A DNA stretch of 64,000 bases from Sporolactobacillus sp. CQH2019 (GTDB lineage: Bacteria > Bacillota > Bacilli > Bacillales > Sporolactobacillaceae): NCBI RefSeq assembly GCF_028765345.1, contig NZ_JARAJZ010000004.1, forward strand, positions 1 through 64,000, given 5' to 3'. Shown in pieces: positions 9,735-19,280 of the stretch; position 1 is the stretch's first letter; every line of letters starts with the position of its first letter. The notes under the pieces were generated by a model. It worked only from the letters and a program-made list of their open reading frames with translations, was not told where the DNA came from and did no database searches. A program made the position numbers and the translations under genes.

Positions 9735-11456
9735 TCAATCAAATTCTCCGTAAGTACTATTATATTCATTTTTTATATCTTTATGTTTTATATTGCCGAA
9801 TCTGAAATGATTCTGTCCGATTTCCCACAGACTTCTGCCGGCAATAAACAGGCTCGAAAAATTAAACATCACGATTAGCCAATAACCGGGGGCAAGGTAC
9901 ATTGGATACAGCATAAAATTAGTGCCGACATCAGAATAAGAGAGCAAAAGCATTCTTACCAAATAACTCATCCATAAACCTGTTAATATGATCCATTCAG
10001 AAAAAAAGATATATTTTTTCGTACGGATGCTGATTAAGAAACGCACAAAAATATAGAGATAGGCGGCAACGGCCAGCACAGTGGCTGCCGGATTCAAAAA
10101 TTTATAGACGGAAGCCAGTTTATTGAAAAAATCCACCTTTTGCTGGGGCGGAATCGGCTCCGCAGGATTATATGCCAGGTTGTTTGTTACACGCTCCAAT
10201 GTACGTATCTGATTAACTGGACCTGTTGAAGGAACATTTGCAGCCCCTAATTTTTGATGCAAATGATCTTCCATAAAAACAGTCATATGCACCGTTTCTC
10301 CCAGCGCCTTAAATAAAGGACTGATATAACGATTGTCCCAGGGCGACTCGAAGATCGTCATATAACCGCCGCGTGTCTGCAGCTTTCCTTCGTTGATCGC
10401 TTTCTGAATTTCTTCCGCCGACTGTCTGTAAAATTTTTGCGTTGAAGAGGCGCTTTTCATGCCCGCGTTCTGTACGCTGTCCAGAAGTATCCAGACAAAT
10501 ATATCGCATGTCGGATTCCCCTTTTCAATTCTCATCGTATGATTATTTTCTAATTGGCCTTTGATTTTCGTAAAGGTCGGCGATACCGCATAGGCTTTTT
10601 CACGCGTCGATTTAGGAATCGGTACACGGGGATTCCACACATCCGGTTTAATAATGGAAAGTTCTTTTATAAGCAGCGGAAGACTGCCGCTCGTGAATTC
10701 ATTGGTACCGAAATAGCCATATTCATGATCATTGATGATCGAAACAAGCAAGATGGATAGAATGAGAACGCCAGGTACAAGGGCAAGCGCGAGTAGACGC
10801 TTAATTTTCTGAGCCACTTTTTTATTGAAACAAATGCCTAAAGCTGTGATTAACAGGGCAGCAATGACAAATGGCAGCACCCATGGAGAATCTTCTCTTG
10901 CAAGCCAGACGGCAGCCAGGAAAAATCCGGAGCACGCGCTTAACCACACCGTTTTCAGCAGAGAGCCGTACCGATTTAAAAACAGGGAAATGATACAGGA
11001 AAAAAGGAATATAACCAGATAGCTGTATATGGAATCACGGTAAACGCGATTAAATGTCCAGTAATACGTCGCCATTGGATTGAACATTAATATCGTGTAC
11101 AGAACGGCAAGCCAAAACCGATTGGGTATCAGTTTGCGCATAACCATGACAAACGTGACACAGGCGGCAAACTCTAAAAACACATTCAATAAGAGAAACG
11201 GAATGCCGAACTTATTCATAACAGTCAGGTAAACCGGAAAAGTTATTCCCTTTGCCAGGGTATATTTATCAAACGGCCCCAGCCAGTCATGAGCAATTAA
11301 ACTTGAGGCATCGCGTACCATCAGATCGTCATCCGGTCCGCCCGTAAAGCCTGCAAAAACTCTAAAATCAGATACCATAAAGATCCTGAAAATAAGTACC
11401 AGCAGAAGATAACTTACAAAGAGCGCCTTAGGCGTACAATATCTCCTTAATCGCAA
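9735..11456 (-). CDS. Large polytopic membrane protein, possibly GT-C-like
   Basis: A 573-residue protein with about ten hydrophobic helices and a large soluble loop (roughly residues 260-400) before the last helices. After the first helix comes an acidic segment, GGPDDDLMVRDASSLI, a position where GT-C glycosyltransferases carry catalytic acids. This suggests a polyprenyl-dependent transferase on the outer face, but I do not recognise a family. Start TTG at 11456 with AAAGGCGG upstream. It lies between the other large membrane protein and the priming transferase, so it likely decorates the glycan. Confidence 0.75.
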   Translation of the reverse strand: MRLRRYCTPKALFVSYLLLVLIFRIFMVSDFRVFAGFTGGPDDDLMVRDASSLIAHDWLGPFDKYTLAKGITFPVYLTVMNKFGIPFLLLNVFLEFAACVTFVMVMRKLIPNRFWLAVLYTILMFNPMATYYWTFNRVYRDSIYSYLVIFLFSCIISLFLNRYGSLLKTVWLSACSGFFLAAVWLAREDSPWVLPFVIAALLITALGICFNKKVAQKIKRLLALALVPGVLILSILLVSIINDHEYGYFGTNEFTSGSLPLLIKELSIIKPDVWNPRVPIPKSTREKAYAVSPTFTKIKGQLENNHTMRIEKGNPTCDIFVWILLDSVQNAGMKSASSTQKFYRQSAEEIQKAINEGKLQTRGGYMTIFESPWDNRYISPLFKALGETVHMTVFMEDHLHQKLGAANVPSTGPVNQIRTLERVTNNLAYNPAEPIPPQQKVDFFNKLASVYKFLNPAATVLAVAAYLYIFVRFLISIRTKKYIFFSEWIILTGLWMSYLVRMLLLSYSDVGTNFMLYPMYLAPGYWLIVMFNFSSLFIAGRSLWEIGQNHFRFGNIKHKDIKNEYNSTYGEFD

Positions 11457-11668
11457 TTTTAAGCCCGCCTTTTACAGAAAGTTAAAATAATTTACTGATT
11501 TTCTTTATCTATAAAACAATTTTATTTTTTGCCGCTCATGTTTCTTCAGTTCATCTCACAGATCTGCTCTTTTTTTATTGCATTCTTAAAATAGCTGACT
11601 TGATTCATATTAAGATCCCCCCCCTCAATCCCTCTGGGAACAGCCGTAATTTCTCGAGAAACAGCAGA

Positions 11669-13678
11669 CTACCAATACTCGACCTGATAAATGAAATAGC
11701 CGTTGGCCGGTTTTGAGGTTAGATTACGAAAACGCGTACCAGAATTAGCGTAAGCTTCCAGCCTATTCTTAGCAAGAATATAGCCGACCTTGAGTTTTCT
11801 TAAATCATTGACATTCAGATTAACGAGTATGCTGTCACCTGCAATTGTAGACATATCAGTTGTCCGGTTTGTCAGCACATAAGTTACATGCGCATATCGA
11901 TTGTAAGCACTCATATATTTGCCATCCGGGTCGAGCAGCTTCCATTTCTTCATATCCGGATAATAATCGGTTCCGTCCAGATCCTTAATTCCAAGGGCAT
12001 AGAGATAGGAACCCATGGATGAACCGTTCAATGCGATCCAACGGGCATTCGGATTTTGTTTTTTAATGCTCTGCACCGTTGATGTCAGATTGTTATGGAA
12101 CATATTTCCAAGACCGATGTTGACAGGATTGACGAACAAACCGGAAATCATGATGACGATGATCATAACGGAAGAAAACAGAAATTTCTTTCCGCGCAGC
12201 AATAAATAATTCAGGACGATGAAAATAAGAATAAAAGCCAAATAATAGCGCAGTCTCACATAGCCCTTAATAGGTGTAAGATCAACTGTTATAAAATAGC
12301 AGAGTCCAATCAGCAGGCTTAAAACAGAACTGTACATTCGACTAACAGACTTGCTCCGGATAAATTCTGATAACGCCCATATACTTAGATAAACAGATGC
12401 AATTCCATAAGCTATTTCGATACGATAAGTCACATAAGAAAGCAATGTCGCTTTCGCCAAAAATACAGGTATTTTCATATAAAGATAGGCAATCGACAAA
12501 AGAGAAAATACCGCCAGGGCAATACCGTATTTTAGATTGCCGACTTTCCTTTTAATCAACAGCGGGAGTGCCAGCAACACAGCCGGAAGAAAATTGTAAA
12601 AGCCGCTGATTTCGCAGTTGTTAGAAATAGTATTAGGAATGTCCTTAAATGGTAAAAAGACGTTCGTCAAAAAATTGTTAACCGCGAAAGGGGCTCCCTC
12701 CCCGCCTCTGCTCACTCGGTGACCGGGATAGGTGGTATTCAAAATAGCAGAAATCGCATCCTTTGATATCAAATAGACATGCATCAGTAGGAAAACAATC
12801 AGCAGTACCGCAACCCCCGAAATGACATAATCAATGGTCTTAAATTTAATCGTTTTCCTAAAATCCCAAAATATAAGCGTACACAACAGCAGTCCGAGAT
12901 AAAACAGAGGGACTTGAATGGCAGGATAAACCGTCAGGGCAAAACCAACACAGGAAAGAGCAAATAAGAAAGCGAAGATGATCTTTAGCAATATTTTGTT
13001 AAAATAGCGAAAGAAATAGTAAAAAAGCACGACGACAGCTTCCATATAAAAGATGACATCGCCGACATGCTGCATAAACCACCACTGTACGGCAGGAGAA
13101 TAAGTAATCCAAAATGCACCCAGGATGGAAACAAACAGATTCTTACGCGTAATCATCATGCAAAGTTCAAACGAGAGCAGGATAAGCAGCAAAGTTTTCA
13201 TGCACCAGTACCATGAAAGTCCATAAGACGACCCGAATAGCAAAAAGCCCCAATTCAACGGCTTTGCAAGCGTAGAGATATCCCATACCGGAGCGCCGTA
13301 ACTGACAATCATGTTTTGGCCGGACAATGAAATATCGGGATTAACAACCGAATACGGAGTTTTGCTGTTTGCCTGAGCAATAAAGTAAGGTGTCTGAACC
13401 ATCCATTCGTCGCTGCGAATCGGCCTTACCTTGCCGAACAGTACAGGCTTCCCAATACTTCCCTGAATAGAACTTTCCCCATATACCGATATCGAACTGC
13501 CGTTTACTTTAAAAAGTACAAGTATAACAAAAAGCACTAAGGCGATCAGATACCGATATTTTACAATTGTTTCAACCGTCCTCCGGATCGTGATACAGAG
13601 CGATCGAGAGATAGAATGATCGAGCATTGCCGTTATGTATCTTTGAATATGTTCAGTCATTTTCTTGACCCAATTCAA
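11669..13678 (-). CDS. Large polytopic membrane protein (DUF7657-like)
   Basis: 669 residues: an N-terminal cytoplasmic tail, about 12 transmembrane helices, and a C-terminal soluble domain of about 130 residues. Just after the first helix is GKVRPIRSDEWMVQTPYF, a conserved block of large glycan-locus membrane proteins that I associate with DUF7657. A GT-C type transferase or a glycan-modifying role is likely but unproven. Start TTG at 13678 or ATG seven codons later; neither has a strong ribosome site. First gene of the second polysaccharide set in transcription order. Confidence 0.78.
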   Translation of the reverse strand: MNWVKKMTEHIQRYITAMLDHSISRSLCITIRRTVETIVKYRYLIALVLFVILVLFKVNGSSISVYGESSIQGSIGKPVLFGKVRPIRSDEWMVQTPYFIAQANSKTPYSVVNPDISLSGQNMIVSYGAPVWDISTLAKPLNWGFLLFGSSYGLSWYWCMKTLLLILLSFELCMMITRKNLFVSILGAFWITYSPAVQWWFMQHVGDVIFYMEAVVVLFYYFFRYFNKILLKIIFAFLFALSCVGFALTVYPAIQVPLFYLGLLLCTLIFWDFRKTIKFKTIDYVISGVAVLLIVFLLMHVYLISKDAISAILNTTYPGHRVSRGGEGAPFAVNNFLTNVFLPFKDIPNTISNNCEISGFYNFLPAVLLALPLLIKRKVGNLKYGIALAVFSLLSIAYLYMKIPVFLAKATLLSYVTYRIEIAYGIASVYLSIWALSEFIRSKSVSRMYSSVLSLLIGLCYFITVDLTPIKGYVRLRYYLAFILIFIVLNYLLLRGKKFLFSSVMIIVIMISGLFVNPVNIGLGNMFHNNLTSTVQSIKKQNPNARWIALNGSSMGSYLYALGIKDLDGTDYYPDMKKWKLLDPDGKYMSAYNRYAHVTYVLTNRTTDMSTIAGDSILVNLNVNDLRKLKVGYILAKNRLEAYANSGTRFRNLTSKPANGYFIYQVEYW

Positions 13679-13919
13679 TTTTTCTTCTTAGCTTCATAAG
13701 ATTGATTTGCTGCCTCATCTTTTTGCCTCTTTTTTTGTCTTTTTTTAATACATCAGCTCATCACGATCATATGTTCGTTATATAAAGCCCGCCTGAAAAT
13801 AGCATTTAAATTATCTCACAATAAGAGTGGTAGTAAAGAACCAGAACCTAATAATTTTTCACCTAATAACATATTTTCCGGTAACAGTTATTGGGCATAG
13901 TTAACGAGCATTGGAGCAT

Positions 13920-13956
13920 AAACAACCCCCATCCCGAATATTCTCGAAATGGGGGT
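13920..13956 (-). terminator. Terminator after the GH25 hydrolase
   Basis: Arms 13925-13932 and 13949-13956 (ACCCCCAT and complement) pair, with a smaller inner stem. The minus-strand tail is moderately T-rich. The position just past the stop codon at 13961 supports the call. Confidence 0.6.
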
Positions 13957-13960
13957 CGTC

Positions 13961-16003
13961 TTAAAAATTGTAGTTAAAGGAGAAATCCATATCGACAGGC
14001 CCGCTTATACCGCTCACACTGCCATTATCCGTATACTGCCACAGGTCGGTATCGAAGCCCGGGCCGCTGCTTGCCGAGTGCCAGGCTGCCGTCCAAACGA
14101 GCAAATCCGGATTTGATTTTTCCAGCACTGAAAGACTGATGTTGTTTTCGTAAAAACTTAAATAGGAATAGATTCCAAGCTTAGTGATGCCGTCTTGCTT
14201 CATCTGATCAAGAAAGGCATTGACACTGTTCGTTATTGCGGTACTCGAGGCACCGTTTGTGATCTCGACGTCAACGAATGCATAGCCGTTAAACCCGACG
14301 CTTTTCAATAAAGCTGCGAACAGATTGGCTTCTTTTCGTGCATCCGACGCATTATTAGTGGACTGGAAAAAATGATAGGCATTTGTTTCCAGCCCTGCGG
14401 CCCTGGCGGCTGTCACATTGTTTTTGAATGTCCAGTCCGTAAATGACGATCCTTCAGATGCCTTTTGCACAATAAAATTGATGCCCGAATTTTTTACGGA
14501 TTGAAAATTAATGGCACCGTTATTATTGGAAATATCGACACCTTTTTTCAATGCGCCGCTTGGCAGCTGGCTGGCATAGACCGTCCGGCTGACAGCCGCC
14601 TGTTCCCCGTTAACTCCGGTCTCCCGTACCAGCAGCGTATGGCGGCCGGCGCTTAACGCTGTCTTAAGGTCATATTGATAGCCTGAGTTATGATTGCCAT
14701 AGGCCGGATATTTCTTGTAAACATCCGGCCGCGCCAGGCCGTATTGCGCTCTTCCGACTATCTTGCCGTCGACAAAAACTTCAACCTTGCTGACACCGCT
14801 GCCATTCATAAACCAGCCCTTAACCGGTACAGTTCCCTGAACGGTGCTGTTTTGTTGCGGGCTGTCAATCGTGCCCAGGGCCGGGGCATTGCGTACAGTC
14901 ACTGTCCGGGTGACCGCGGACTGCGCTCCGCCATTTTCTGTTGCTCTTATCTGCAGCGTATGGCGGCCGGTAGACAGCTTTCGCGTATCCAGCGTATACT
15001 GATAACCCGCATTGCGATTCTTATAGTCCGGATAGGCTTTCGCCACATCGGGCCTTGAAATTCCGTAAACGGCTTTTCCTGCAATCTTGCCGTCAACATA
15101 AACCTCTACCTTGCTGACCCCTTTTCCACTCAGGTACCAGCCCCTGATGTTGACAGTGCCTTGAACCGCCGCATTATTAGCGGGCGAATCGATGATGCCG
15201 CAAACCGGTGTACTGCTGCTGTTGCTTACATTCACCGCCCGGGTGACTGTCGATTGTTTGCCGCTGCCCTCTGTTGTCCTGACCGACAGCGTATGACGGC
15301 CGTTTGTTAATTTTTTTGTGTCCAGTGCGTACTGATAGCCCGGATTCCGATTATTATAGTTGGGATAGGCTCCTGCCACATCGGGCCTTGGAAGCCCATA
15401 TACGGCTCTTCCCGCGGCCTTGCCGTCCACCAGGACATCTACTTGACGGACACCGTTTATGCTGAGATACCAGCCTCTGATATTAATGATACCCTGTACG
15501 GCGGCATTTTGGCGCGGGGCATCCATAACCCCATAGGCCGGAGCGACACGAACGTCGATTGTCCGGGTAACGATCGACTGATTTCCCTTCGTTCCCGTTT
15601 CTCTGATCAGCAGTGTATGACGGCCTGTTGACAGCTTTCGCGTATCCAGCGTGTACTGATAGCCCGAATTGCGATTATGATACTTGGGATATACCCGTGC
15701 CACGTCGGTCCTCGGAAGTCCATACCTGGCTCTCCCGACAATCCTGCCGTCGACAAACGCTTCAACTTTACCGACGCCGTTTGCATCCAGATACCAGCCT
15801 CTGACATTAATGACACCTTGAAGAGTGCTGTTCTGCCGGGGGCTGTCAATGATCCCTCGAACAGGGAGGTTAACAGCCGCGGCTGAGGCACTATAACTGA
15901 AAAGCGCCATAAAGCAACTGACGAAAAAAATAAGAGCTGCTAGCCTAATGGTTCCCTTAATATTTTTCATCTCCCCCAATAACTTTTCTGGCGGACAGAA
16001 CAC
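13961..16003 (-). CDS. Secreted GH25 muramidase with four 108-residue repeats
   Basis: A 680-residue exported cell-wall hydrolase. GTG start with AGGAGG seven bases upstream, then a signal peptide (hydrophobic 20-38, SASA cleavage region). Four Ig-like repeats of 108 residues follow from about residue 50 to 475, each with a block like GWYLSGKGVSKVEVYVDGK and YGxxRPDV. The C-terminal 200 residues are a glycoside hydrolase 25 domain: KKGVDISNNNG and the catalytic D-x-E in FVDVEIT. It would cleave the MurNAc-GlcNAc bond. The repeats are shared with the neighbouring glucosaminidase and may bind wall glycan or the polysaccharide made by this locus (inference). Confidence 0.93.
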   Translation of the reverse strand: MFCPPEKLLGEMKNIKGTIRLAALIFFVSCFMALFSYSASAAAVNLPVRGIIDSPRQNSTLQGVINVRGWYLDANGVGKVEAFVDGRIVGRARYGLPRTDVARVYPKYHNRNSGYQYTLDTRKLSTGRHTLLIRETGTKGNQSIVTRTIDVRVAPAYGVMDAPRQNAAVQGIINIRGWYLSINGVRQVDVLVDGKAAGRAVYGLPRPDVAGAYPNYNNRNPGYQYALDTKKLTNGRHTLSVRTTEGSGKQSTVTRAVNVSNSSSTPVCGIIDSPANNAAVQGTVNIRGWYLSGKGVSKVEVYVDGKIAGKAVYGISRPDVAKAYPDYKNRNAGYQYTLDTRKLSTGRHTLQIRATENGGAQSAVTRTVTVRNAPALGTIDSPQQNSTVQGTVPVKGWFMNGSGVSKVEVFVDGKIVGRAQYGLARPDVYKKYPAYGNHNSGYQYDLKTALSAGRHTLLVRETGVNGEQAAVSRTVYASQLPSGALKKGVDISNNNGAINFQSVKNSGINFIVQKASEGSSFTDWTFKNNVTAARAAGLETNAYHFFQSTNNASDARKEANLFAALLKSVGFNGYAFVDVEITNGASSTAITNSVNAFLDQMKQDGITKLGIYSYLSFYENNISLSVLEKSNPDLLVWTAAWHSASSGPGFDTDLWQYTDNGSVSGISGPVDMDFSFNYNF

Positions 16004-16202
16004 TTTTCCCCCCTCCTGTTCATCAGCCGGTCTGAAGAACGAACGAAACAGGGAAAACGATGATTCAAAAGATTCCGTAAAAAACCGCCTATTATTCGTC
16101 CGATACTTCAGATTTCTTCATTAAATCTGTCCTCATCATTATTCTCGGCTGCTTGTTCCTTGAAGTTAATCAGTCGGGTACTCATATTGGGGCCTGACGC
16201 GC

Positions 16203-16247
16203 ATAAAATAAAAGAAAGAGCCTCCCAGTGGATCATTTGGGAGGCTC
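16203..16247 (-). terminator. Strong terminator after the glucosaminidase
   Basis: Perfect 10-bp stem (GAGCCTCCCA with its complement, 16218-16227 and 16238-16247), followed on the minus strand by TTTCTTTTATTTTA. It separates the glucosaminidase transcript from the GH25 gene. Confidence 0.9.
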
Positions 16248-16329
16248 AATCATCATAATTTATTATTGACAGCACCGTTTTCGGATAGCGGTTGAGAAAA
16301 AAAGGATTATTCAGCTGCCTGGTTCAGGA

Positions 16330-18888
16330 TTATTTTCCTACTGTCAGATACTGTCCATAGATCCATCCGGTGCGGCCGTTGACGCTGACCCTGTACCAGC
16401 GATAAGCGTAGTTGTCCGATCCGCCCGGATCATATCTTACGTCCGTATTGTACCCTAATACATTGACTTGGGTGCCTTGCGCTATTGAAGTTATATAGGT
16501 ACTGTCGGCCACGTACGGCAAAGACCTCATGTTTACGAATGAAGTATTCACCACTGTTCCGACCGTTCCGCTTGAATAATTGATGACTATATCCGACGGA
16601 ACCGGCTTTCCCGCAGGAATATCCGTACCGTACACAGTCGTGTCCGCGGCCGATGATGAAATTTCCGCGGTTTTTTGATAATAGGAAGCATCGTACGATT
16701 TAATTTCCGCCATGATTGATGCAATGCCGTTTTTCCAGTTCGGATCGGTCGCATAATACTGGTTCATACCGATCAGAGTCGGTCCGTAAGCGGCACTGTA
16801 GTAGCTGCCGCCGGCATTCAAATAATTGCTTCTGATCTGCGAAGCGGCATAATTGATGCTGTCCGCATCTGTCGGAAAATAATAGCCGCACGTAAACGGG
16901 GCAATATCGAAAGCTCCGTAACCGTAAAGATTATGTTTATACTTGTATAGATCCGATGTCCCCCAGCCGGTTTCCCAAATCGCCTGAGCCAACAAGTATT
17001 GTGCATTTACTCCATAGCGGTCCTGGGCATCAATAAAAGACTGGGCATCCGCTGCAAGAGGGCTGTTCGGACTGCTGGCATTAAGGAAATTCAGAATATC
17101 CTGTTTTGTTATGTCGGCCGGTTTCTTCAGGTCCACTTGTTCATAAGGGTAGTTTTTAATGTTGACATTCCTTGTTAATTCGACAGCAGCCCCGCTGCCG
17201 CCCGTTTCTTTAACGGAAAGTGTATGATTTCCATCAGAAAACTGTGTCGTATCCAGACTGAATTGATAACCGGAATGACTGTTTTTATATTGCGGATAGA
17301 CCTTGTAGACATCCGGACGCGACTGGCCGTACGCCGCATTGCCGACCGCTTTCCCATCGACAAGCACTTCAATCTTCGACACGCCGCTTACGTCCAGAAA
17401 CCAGCCCTGTACCGAGTACGACGAACCTTGTATTACGCCGTTCTGAGCAGGATTGTCCATTCGGCCCTGAGCCGGAAGATTCTTCACGGTCACGGTACGG
17501 TTGATTGTCGTCTGTCTGCCATTCACGCTTGTTTCCCGGACCGACAGCTGATGGCTCCCATTTGTGAGCTGCGTCGTGTTCAGATTGTACTGATAACCCG
17601 ACTGACTGTTCTTATATTGCGGATAAGCCTTGTAGACATCCGGGCGGGAAAGACCGTACGCCGCGTTGCCGATCACTTTCCCATCGACAAGCACTTCGAT
17701 TTTGGACACGCCGGCTCCATCCAGAAACCAGCCGCGTACCGCAGCCGTTCCCTGCAGCGTACTGCCCGCTGCCGGACTGTCGATCCGCCCCTGAATCAGG
17801 AGATTCTTCACAGTCACCGTGCGGCTGATCGTCGTCTGAACACCGTTCTTGCCTGTCTCCCGGACTGATAGCTGATGCGTTCCGTTCGCCAGCTGCGTTG
17901 TATTCAGACTGTACTGATAACCGGAATGACTGTTTTGATACTGCGGGTAAGCCTTATAGACATCGGGACGGGAAAGACCGTACGTCGCATTGCCGATTAC
18001 TTTTCCGTCGACCAGAACCTCGATCCTGGACACACCGCCCCCATTCAAAAACCAGCCGCGTACCGCAGCCGTTCCCTGCAGCGTGCTGCCGGCACCGGGA
18101 CTGTCCATCCGGCCCTGGACCGAAAAATTATGTACATTCACCGTGCGGCTGATCGTGGTTTGAACGCCGTTCCCGCCTGTCTCCCGGACTGATAGCTGAT
18201 GCGTTCCGTTCGCCAGCTGCGTTGTATTCAGACTGTACTGATAACCGGAATGACTGTTTTGATACTGCGGGTAAGCCCTGTAGACATCCGGACGGGAAAG
18301 GCCGTACGTCGCATTGCCGATTACCTTTCCGTCGACCAGAACCTCGATCCTGGACACTCCGCTCCCATTCAGAAACCAGCCGCGTACCGAGGCCGTTCCC
18401 TGCAGCGTGCTGCCGGCGCCGGGGCTGTCCATCCGGCCCTGGACCGAAAGATTCTTCACAACCACCGTGCGGCTGATCGTGGTCTGAACACCATTCTTGC
18501 CCGTCTCCCGGATCGACAGCCGATGGGTCCCGCTCGCAAGCTGCGCCGTATTCAGGCTGTACTGGTAGCCCGACTGGTTGTTCTTATACTGTGAATAGGC
18601 TTTGTAAACATCCGGACGGGAAAGACCGTACGTCGCGTTGCCGATCACTTTCCCATCTACCAGAACTTCAACTTTAGATACGCCTGTTCCGTCCAGAAAC
18701 CAGCCGCGCACTGTAACCGTTCCCTGCAGCGTGCTGCCGGCAGCCGGATTATCAATAACACCGCGCGGACCCAGGGTACCGCTTGAAGCGTATGCACTCT
18801 GGCCGAACAGCACCGCCATGCAACTGACAATGATAACTAAAGCTAAATCTCTTAATCTTTTAATAATAGGACTCACCTCCCCCCCCAA
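16330..18888 (-). CDS. Secreted glucosaminidase with five 108-residue repeats and SH3b
   Basis: An 852-residue exported autolysin. Signal peptide (hydrophobic 14-34, ending SAYA), five Ig-like repeats of exactly 108 residues (324 bp) from about residue 43 to 582, a GH73-type N-acetylglucosaminidase domain (about 600-750, AQAIWETGWGTSDLYKYK, NLYGYGAFD) and a C-terminal SH3b wall-binding domain. Adjacent repeats are nearly identical at DNA level. The start is uncertain: TTG at 18888 has AGAGGA ten bases upstream, but a much stronger GGAGGTGA lies a few codons downstream. Monocistronic, with its own promoter and terminator. Confidence 0.92.
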   Translation of the reverse strand: MGGEVSPIIKRLRDLALVIIVSCMAVLFGQSAYASSGTLGPRGVIDNPAAGSTLQGTVTVRGWFLDGTGVSKVEVLVDGKVIGNATYGLSRPDVYKAYSQYKNNQSGYQYSLNTAQLASGTHRLSIRETGKNGVQTTISRTVVVKNLSVQGRMDSPGAGSTLQGTASVRGWFLNGSGVSRIEVLVDGKVIGNATYGLSRPDVYRAYPQYQNSHSGYQYSLNTTQLANGTHQLSVRETGGNGVQTTISRTVNVHNFSVQGRMDSPGAGSTLQGTAAVRGWFLNGGGVSRIEVLVDGKVIGNATYGLSRPDVYKAYPQYQNSHSGYQYSLNTTQLANGTHQLSVRETGKNGVQTTISRTVTVKNLLIQGRIDSPAAGSTLQGTAAVRGWFLDGAGVSKIEVLVDGKVIGNAAYGLSRPDVYKAYPQYKNSQSGYQYNLNTTQLTNGSHQLSVRETSVNGRQTTINRTVTVKNLPAQGRMDNPAQNGVIQGSSYSVQGWFLDVSGVSKIEVLVDGKAVGNAAYGQSRPDVYKVYPQYKNSHSGYQFSLDTTQFSDGNHTLSVKETGGSGAAVELTRNVNIKNYPYEQVDLKKPADITKQDILNFLNASSPNSPLAADAQSFIDAQDRYGVNAQYLLAQAIWETGWGTSDLYKYKHNLYGYGAFDIAPFTCGYYFPTDADSINYAASQIRSNYLNAGGSYYSAAYGPTLIGMNQYYATDPNWKNGIASIMAEIKSYDASYYQKTAEISSSAADTTVYGTDIPAGKPVPSDIVINYSSGTVGTVVNTSFVNMRSLPYVADSTYITSIAQGTQVNVLGYNTDVRYDPGGSDNYAYRWYRVSVNGRTGWIYGQYLTVGK

Positions 18889-18932
18889 TTTATATTAATC
18901 TCCTCTTCCGATTTCAGCAATGCGTTCAATAA

Positions 18933-18955
18933 GAAAGTAAAAAAAATTTACTTTC
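18933..18955. promoter_or_regulatory. Inverted repeat in the glucosaminidase leader
   Basis: Perfect 9-bp arms, GAAAGTAAA and TTTACTTTC, separated by five A. It lies about 10-30 bases downstream of the presumed transcription start, a position for a repressor operator or an RNA hairpin. No regulator is recognised. Confidence 0.5.
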
Positions 18956-18971
18956 CGGTGAAATTTCTGAA

Positions 18972-19000
18972 ATTATAGTATTATTTTTCAATAGCTGCAA
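18972..19000 (-). promoter_or_regulatory. SigA-type promoter of the glucosaminidase gene
   Basis: On the minus strand: -35 TTGCAG (18995-19000), a 17-bp spacer and a perfect -10 TATAAT (18972-18977), about 85 bases before the TTG start. Confidence 0.75.
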
Positions 19001-19037
19001 TAAAACCAGCGCCGACAATTTTTATCAGCACTGGTTT
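19001..19037 (-). terminator. Probable terminator of polysaccharide set 1
   Basis: Arms AAACCAG-GC and GC-CTGGTTT (19003-19012, 19028-19037; one mismatch) with TTTTATTG following on the minus strand. It lies between the flippase stop and the glucosaminidase promoter. Confidence 0.55.
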
Positions 19038-19280
19038 GGTTGCCTATATTAAAGATAGGACAGATACACCGCCATTTTACAGCGGATCTCCTATTCTGTG
19101 AAAAAGGATGTATCTAAACAATGTCCGTTTGTCATTCAGCCTTCATTAAGATATCCCGCCGGCATTTTCTCAATTTCTCATAGATACAAGCTTAAAACCA
19201 TTCTGAATGCCACTGTCTGTCAGCCTGCGGACAGGCGATGCTCCCTTATCCTGCATCATCGGCAGCCGATTTAGAAAATA

